Positions 58,769 through 64,000 of a DNA stretch of 64,000 nucleotides are shown here, piece after piece (the first letter of the stretch is position 1; each line of letters starts with the position of its first letter). The position numbers were made by a program, and so were the translations under genes. The stretch lies in assembly GCA_922989275.2 (NCBI GenBank), contig OV277861.1, positions 41,728,623 to 41,792,622 on the forward strand. The letters are read 5' to 3'. Under the pieces are notes generated by a model. That model did no database searches. It was not told the DNA's origin and worked only from the letters and a program-made list of their open reading frames with translations. The DNA is from Gari tellinella. Taxonomy: Eukaryota > Mollusca > Bivalvia > Cardiida > Psammobiidae.

Positions 58769-61143
58769 TTTTCAATAAAATTTTATTTTACTGATGCAGA
58801 TATCATTTTTCTGTATCAAATTTTAATTGTCTAATCGATACATGTGGCTCCCAATTCTCGCAAAGATATGTGAATAAAATTAAATGAAATGCACACCCTT
58901 TTTTAATGTAGACGTTTCTTTTTTGTCTGGTTATATATACTTTGGTAAAATACATGTAGAATTCTTATTTCACGGGGAAAATCTAGATAGCTTGCTTTAC
59001 TTCTTGAGTATATACTATAAAAAAAAATTCTTCAAAACTGAGCTTTAGGTCAGAATATGGTGTTTGGTCATAGAAAAGGGTGTGTTTATGGTGTTATTCT
59101 CTTTTTTGTATTAGGATGTATTATATGGGTCAAAGCATGCGTCTGGCACCTGTGTTTTCCATTGGGGTTAAAATACTTTTCCTTACATTGTTTTTTTCAC
59201 TTCATTCGCTAAATATGTAAAATCTCGGTCAAACAATGGACCATGGCACAGTATTGTTTGGTTTATCCGCAATTGCCAGGGCCTTTTCATCATGTCGCTG
59301 TGTAGCACAACTGCACTAGGATCTGCAAACAGTGTGGATCCAGACCAGACGCCGAAGAACTTTACGTTTGATTAGCATCCAAACCATTGGGTACGTGTAT
59401 CGAAGATTCTTCTGCGATTAGGTTTTAACCTTAAGTCTAAATCTTGCATTATAGGATAAAAACGAACTCGATTTATTTCTAAGAACAGGATTGCCCAGCT
59501 TAAATGTAGGATAACCCCCTAGTCAGAAACAAAACCTGACCCCACGGACACGACTCTTATGCCCCTAGGCTATTACTCACCGACTACTAATCCCACGAAT
59601 CGCTACGAATTGGAAAATTCTAGGAGTTCTTACCTGATTCGCAGTCAATTCTTGCAATTCGTGGGCGGTCGGGGACTCGTGGCAAAAGTTTGAGCTGTTC
59701 AAAGTTTGGGCCAAGAACTCAACGAATTGAACATTTGGTAGTTATGAACAGTGGTAATTACGCTATTCCTGCCCATTGACGCGTTAATCTATGCGTAAGA
59801 AACGCATAGTGAACGGTTAACAAACGGTTAACGCCTAACGATTTTAACGCGTTTAAACGCGTTAATAAACGATTATACCAGAGATGTTGCGATTGGTGCG
59901 TCAGTTTTTCGTTTCACGCAGAATGTGCCTTAACTTAAAGCGCATTTTGATTTACTTTTCAATCCGCATTAAGTGGTCACCTGTCTATGACCTATTTTGT
60001 GTCGCAGTGCCGTAAAACCCAACTCATCCATCCATCCATCCTGTCTTCAAAACTAGAAGCCTTCGGCCTTCGTGGCCAATTCCTGCGCATCACAACTCCA
60101 AACCGTTGTGAAATACCGTTTCACAACGGTAGAGCATAGATTATTTCTAAATTAACCCACGCTTCATGGTGACAGTAACCGTCAATGATCTATACTTTTC
60201 CTTAAAAGAAATTAACCAGACTTATATTTCCATGGTAACCAAGTTACTGAGGGTCTGAGAAGGGGAATCAAATCCATAGTCAACATTGACTGAAGGAGGC
60301 CAGCAACAAGCGGGTCTGAGAAGGGAACTAACTTGTGTGTGGCACCTGTCAAAACACTGATCAGAATCACCAAAACGCTTGCTAGGTAGTATATCGGTTG
60401 TGACACCAAGCGTTTAGCTGACACCAGTGTTATGTACACTCAGCAGGGCACCTGTTGATTGACTATGCCAATTAAGAGACACACGCCAGTGAAGTCTCGG
60501 CTAATGGGGTCCGTCGGCTAAGTGATGACCGTTTCATCCGGGCTCTTTTAAACGCGTAAAGAAACGGTTAGGAAACGCGTTTAACGAAACGGATAATAAA
60601 CGCGTAAGAAAAGCGTAAGAAACGCGTAAAGAGGGTAGGAATAGCGTATTTACCACTGTAATTCGTAACAAATTCGTAGTGCATTCGTAGGATTCGTAGC
60701 TGATTCGTAGGATTCGTAACTTAATCGTAAACAGCTTTTTGGGCGTTCGTAGTATTCTTAACTTATTCGTGGGATTCGTGAGTACTAGTTGGATACCTTT
60801 TTTCCTGTAGCCAGAAGTCTGAGAGTTAATACCAGCTTCACTCCGGTATATAGATTTGGTCTCACGTGAGTTTCTCTCCTCTGCATGGATGACTGTTTCG
60901 GAAACTGCAACAAGGGTCGTTGTAAGGAGGGAACACTGTAGCATCGATAATGGGAACTCGGTTTTAGTATCTCTTCCAGGACCATTAGTAAATTAATTTG
61001 CAGTAGCGGAGGCTCGAACCAGCGACCCATGCGTTACAAGTACAACGTGTTACCTTTAGAGCACGAATTCACTTGCTCTTGAGTAAGTCTGCATGGTATT
61101 GTCTATAATAAAAGAAATAATAATGATGATGATAATAATAATG

Positions 61144-61177
<34 letters not shown>

Positions 61178-64000
61178 TACCAATAATGATAATGTGGATT
61201 ACATACAGAAGAGTCTCTCTATGACGACCATTAAGTTGTGTCAAATATAAGTCGTTTAAGACAGGTGACTGCTTAAAGCAATGTGAAAGTGAAACAGAAA
61301 GCTCCTTCAGGAGCTTTCTGTTTCACTTTCACATTGCTTTAAGCTGTAAACCTGTCTTTTATACAGACAATTAGCCTTCTTGTTAGTGGTCGTAATAGAG
61401 AGGTTCTACTGTATTTGGATCACAAACCAATTTTCTATATGGTCCACGTATATATCATGCCAGGTTCCTCTAGAGGCCCCTTGTCTGAATTCAAACTACA
61501 TGTATTTATAAAGGTTATCACAAAAAAACTTCGACTAGAACGTATTAAAGATTAGTTGTCATTGTCAAGGAAACAATTTGTTTGCGTTGCCAACGTGACA
61601 AATGCAAACACATTACAACGAACCCAAAACATCGACTAGAACGTATTAAAGATTCGTTGTTATTGTCAAGGAAACAATTTGTTTGCGTTGCCATCGTGAC
61701 AAAGGCAAACACATTATGTACCACGAACAGTATGCATTTCATATAACATTTTCCTCACAATAGGCTGTATAAGTTGCCTTAGCAAACAGTTTTGATTGAG
61801 ATGAGACGCCACCTATAGCGGCGTCTGATCTCAATCAAAACTGTTTGGCAATTGTATCGATATGTATATTATTCAGTTATACCGGTACTTTCTGAAATCT
61901 GACTTTGAAGCAAAAATACAGACACTACTATTAACTCGTCATCCCCTGAAACTTCCAATGGACAATTCCAATTTACAATAAAGACTGGTCCACTTTCGAC
62001 TATATAGGGTTGTTTTTTTAATAATATATTTCAAAATGACAAACAGTGAAGTCCCTGATTAGAGGGCTCCTACAGGAGCCCTCTTATCAGGAACTTCACT
62101 GTTTGCATAAGACCAGTGTACTCTTAACAGGTACACTTTTGGTAAAGGACGCATATATGCGTCACTAGGGCTCAAAAGGTTAAACCAGATGATAATATCA
62201 TCATTAATATGTAGCGACGATCGAAGGGTCTATAACAATCACCGAGATGGTTAAAATTGGCGGTTAACCCTTTCAGCCCTAAATTTCTCTTGTGGGTATT
62301 CATTATCCGTTTGGACTCTTCTACTACAGGCATTATGAACCAGTCTACTGTTGATTTTTTTATATGGCAACCAAAAAGAATGGGGAAAAAATCAAACAGT
62401 GCAGACCCTGCTCAGAGGGCATATGTAATCAGTAGTCTCCTCAGATGGCTGTAGGGTTGAAAGGGTTAAAAAGGTTATCCATTCACCAATGCAAAAAGAA
62501 AATTAAAAATGTTCTGTTCTCTTCTTGTTTTTAGGACAGATGGCCATTTAAAGCAAACTTTTTGAAAACAGTTAATACCAAGATCAGAGGGTCACATCTT
62601 ATCAGGGTATACACTGTTTGTCATATTGAAATACAATGACAAATATTAACCCTAAATAGTCAAACATGGATAAGAATCATGTGGAAACTGAAATTGCCCA
62701 TATGAAGTGTCCGGGAGGAAAGGTTTAAAGCGAGTTCGAGATATCCTACTTTTACTGTAATTCTAAACTTGAAACCAGATTTATAACGACAATTGTTCAG
62801 CAGACGCTAATAACATGGTGATGAAAATGTTCGAAGAAATACGGTGCCCCCTCTCTACAACGATACCCAATTGGAGACACAGAATGTGTGTGTTGTTCGG
62901 AGGGAAGGAAGGAAACGCAAGACTTGGCTTACATTTCCAAACAGCTTGAATCCAGATCAGACGCCGCGTACAACGCGGCGTCTGATCTGGAGTCGAGCTG
63001 TTTGTCACTCGTCATTATGTTGTTTAAAGGTCAAAATGTCCAAAATGTGACTTTGAGAAAATCAGCAAATGATATTGCAGCAGTAAAAGCGTTGGAAATA
63101 ATTGTCTTGTTTAGGGAACTGCGAAAAGCGTTGTTGTAAGGAGTGAGTTGTTGTTCGAAGGGTCGTTGTAGGGAGGGAGCACTGTACAGACAAAATGACA
63201 GATGTAGGCGTGTGTTTAAAGCAGCTGCCAGTCGTAGAACAATCTCGATTAACAGAGATAAGAAATTAGCACATACAGAAACAAAGGGAAGGTAAGTGTC
63301 GTTGTTTATTGCACTGACTTCCTTATGCAATGTTCGTAAACAAGCAAGTTTTGTGACTGCAGGGCTGCCATTTCTCCGGATTTTTCCTAAAACTTCGGAT
63401 TTTTTCCTAGTATATGGTAGCTTAAAGCAGACTGAAAGTAAAGCAGAATGCGCCTTAAGACGCATTCTGCTTTACGTCCAGCCTGCTTTAAGTAGTCACG
63501 TGTCAACAAAACTAGAAACAGACGATTGGGATAAAGGTACGATTCGTAAAATCAAACTTGAACAATGCAAATCTTAGGATATTTCATGTGAACATATGGC
63601 AGCCCTGTAACTGTCATCTGTTGAGGAACGGGTGAATCACAATGCTCCTAAACCCCGTTTGTGAACAATCAAGCAACACATATTTCGATCCCCTCTCTCT
63701 GTCTTACTGGATGTTTATCTCTATTTCACTTTGTCTCTCTGCATGTCTCTCGATGCATCTGCCTCTCTATCTATGTACATGTATGTCTGCCTGTCAAGGA
63801 ATCTATGTATCCCCCTCTCTATCTCTGTCTCTATGTATATATATATTTATATATATCTCTGTCTGTCTGTGTCTCTGTATCCCCATATATATGTCTGTCT
63901 GTCTATATATCTCTCTTTCTGTCTATCTTTCACTCCCTCTCTATTTATTTCTGTCTCCCTCTCTCTCTGTCTGTATGTCTCTCTTTCTCTGTCTCTCTCT
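58769..64000 (+). repeat. Long direct repeat, copy 2, runs off the window
   Basis: Same content as 49218-54449: A hairpin 59321-59401, ATTCGT foldback 59581-60791, SINE 60931-61096 (minus), (AAT)n 61111-61176, D 61207-61413, 101-bp tandem 61526-61728, A-type hairpin 61781-61851, H 61931-62176, H variants 62266-62641, I 62841-63186, L 63360-63607, TC microsatellite from 63681. No genes. No difference from copy 1 was seen, which is unusual for non-coding DNA unless the duplication is very young or an assembly artefact. Confidence 0.9.

Overview
The window looks like a piece of animal nuclear genome, most likely from a bivalve mollusc. The reasons are: one spliced gene with clean GT-AG introns, very dense short non-autonomous transposons, LINE 3' ends with (TTA)n, (TTGAC)n or (TAAG)n tails, a Tc1/mariner remnant, long TC/GA microsatellites, low coding density, and no bacterial features. 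The species assignment is inference. No operons, CRISPR arrays, phage or complete RNA genes were seen.

The only intact protein gene I can support is a Krüppel-like factor of the KLF5 type on the minus strand (ATG at 41907, stop at 37012). It has three coding exons (41907-41779, 39850-38707, 37259-37012) that join in frame to 506 residues. It carries three C-terminal C2H2 fingers plus upstream motifs shared with vertebrate KLF5: the RRxS..VDxFF box, two SUMO-type motifs, a [12 protein letters not shown] phosphodegron-like stretch, a PPPPY motif, and [13 protein letters not shown] just before finger 1. The [12 protein letters not shown] box is present twice.

Nearly everything else is repeats. 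I used working letters for the MITE-like families. TTAA-flanked, CCC-starting types (piggyBac-like by inference): A (AACCCTTTCAC ends), E (AACCCTTTCCCCATAG ends), H (CCCCTGAAAC / GACGAGTATACTCGTC) and P (TTAACTCTTTGCATGC). TA-flanked, CAGT-type ends (Tc1/mariner/pogo-like by inference): B (TACAGTGGAGAA, about 250 bp), C (TACAGTCGAACTTCGATATC), D (TACAGTAAAACCTCTCTAT), I (CTCCCTCTCTACAACGAC), J (AATGCAGAAAGCTCCT hairpin), M (TACACTCAGTGC) and N (TACAGTAGAACCCCTC). Others: F (GGGCTCCAGATAAG), G (GGGGCCCGTTTCATAAAAC) and L (CAGGGCTGCCAT). Almost every copy has a long hairpin at its centre. The same hairpin core is shared by families with unrelated ends: the A core also occurs in B, I and P, and the E core also occurs in L. 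The stem arms co-vary between copies. This modular hairpin system is the most interesting thing in the window.

Layout: 1-22.4 kb is a MITE field with a 5'-truncated LINE (5862-6766) that has a 13-bp target duplication, and a 160-bp tandem array (13.9-14.7 kb). 22.6-27.4 kb is a 4.8-kb foldback with about 490-bp arms, holding a second inverted repeat and a 176-bp tandem array. 27.4-36.4 kb is a MITE field with a chimeric element at 34.3 kb. 36.5-42.2 kb is the KLF5 gene with hairpin MITEs in both introns. 42.2-49.2 kb is a MITE field with a LINE RT fragment. 49218-54449 and 58769-64000 are one direct repeat 9551 bp apart that runs off the window end. Between them lie microsatellites, I and B elements and a Tc1 transposase remnant.
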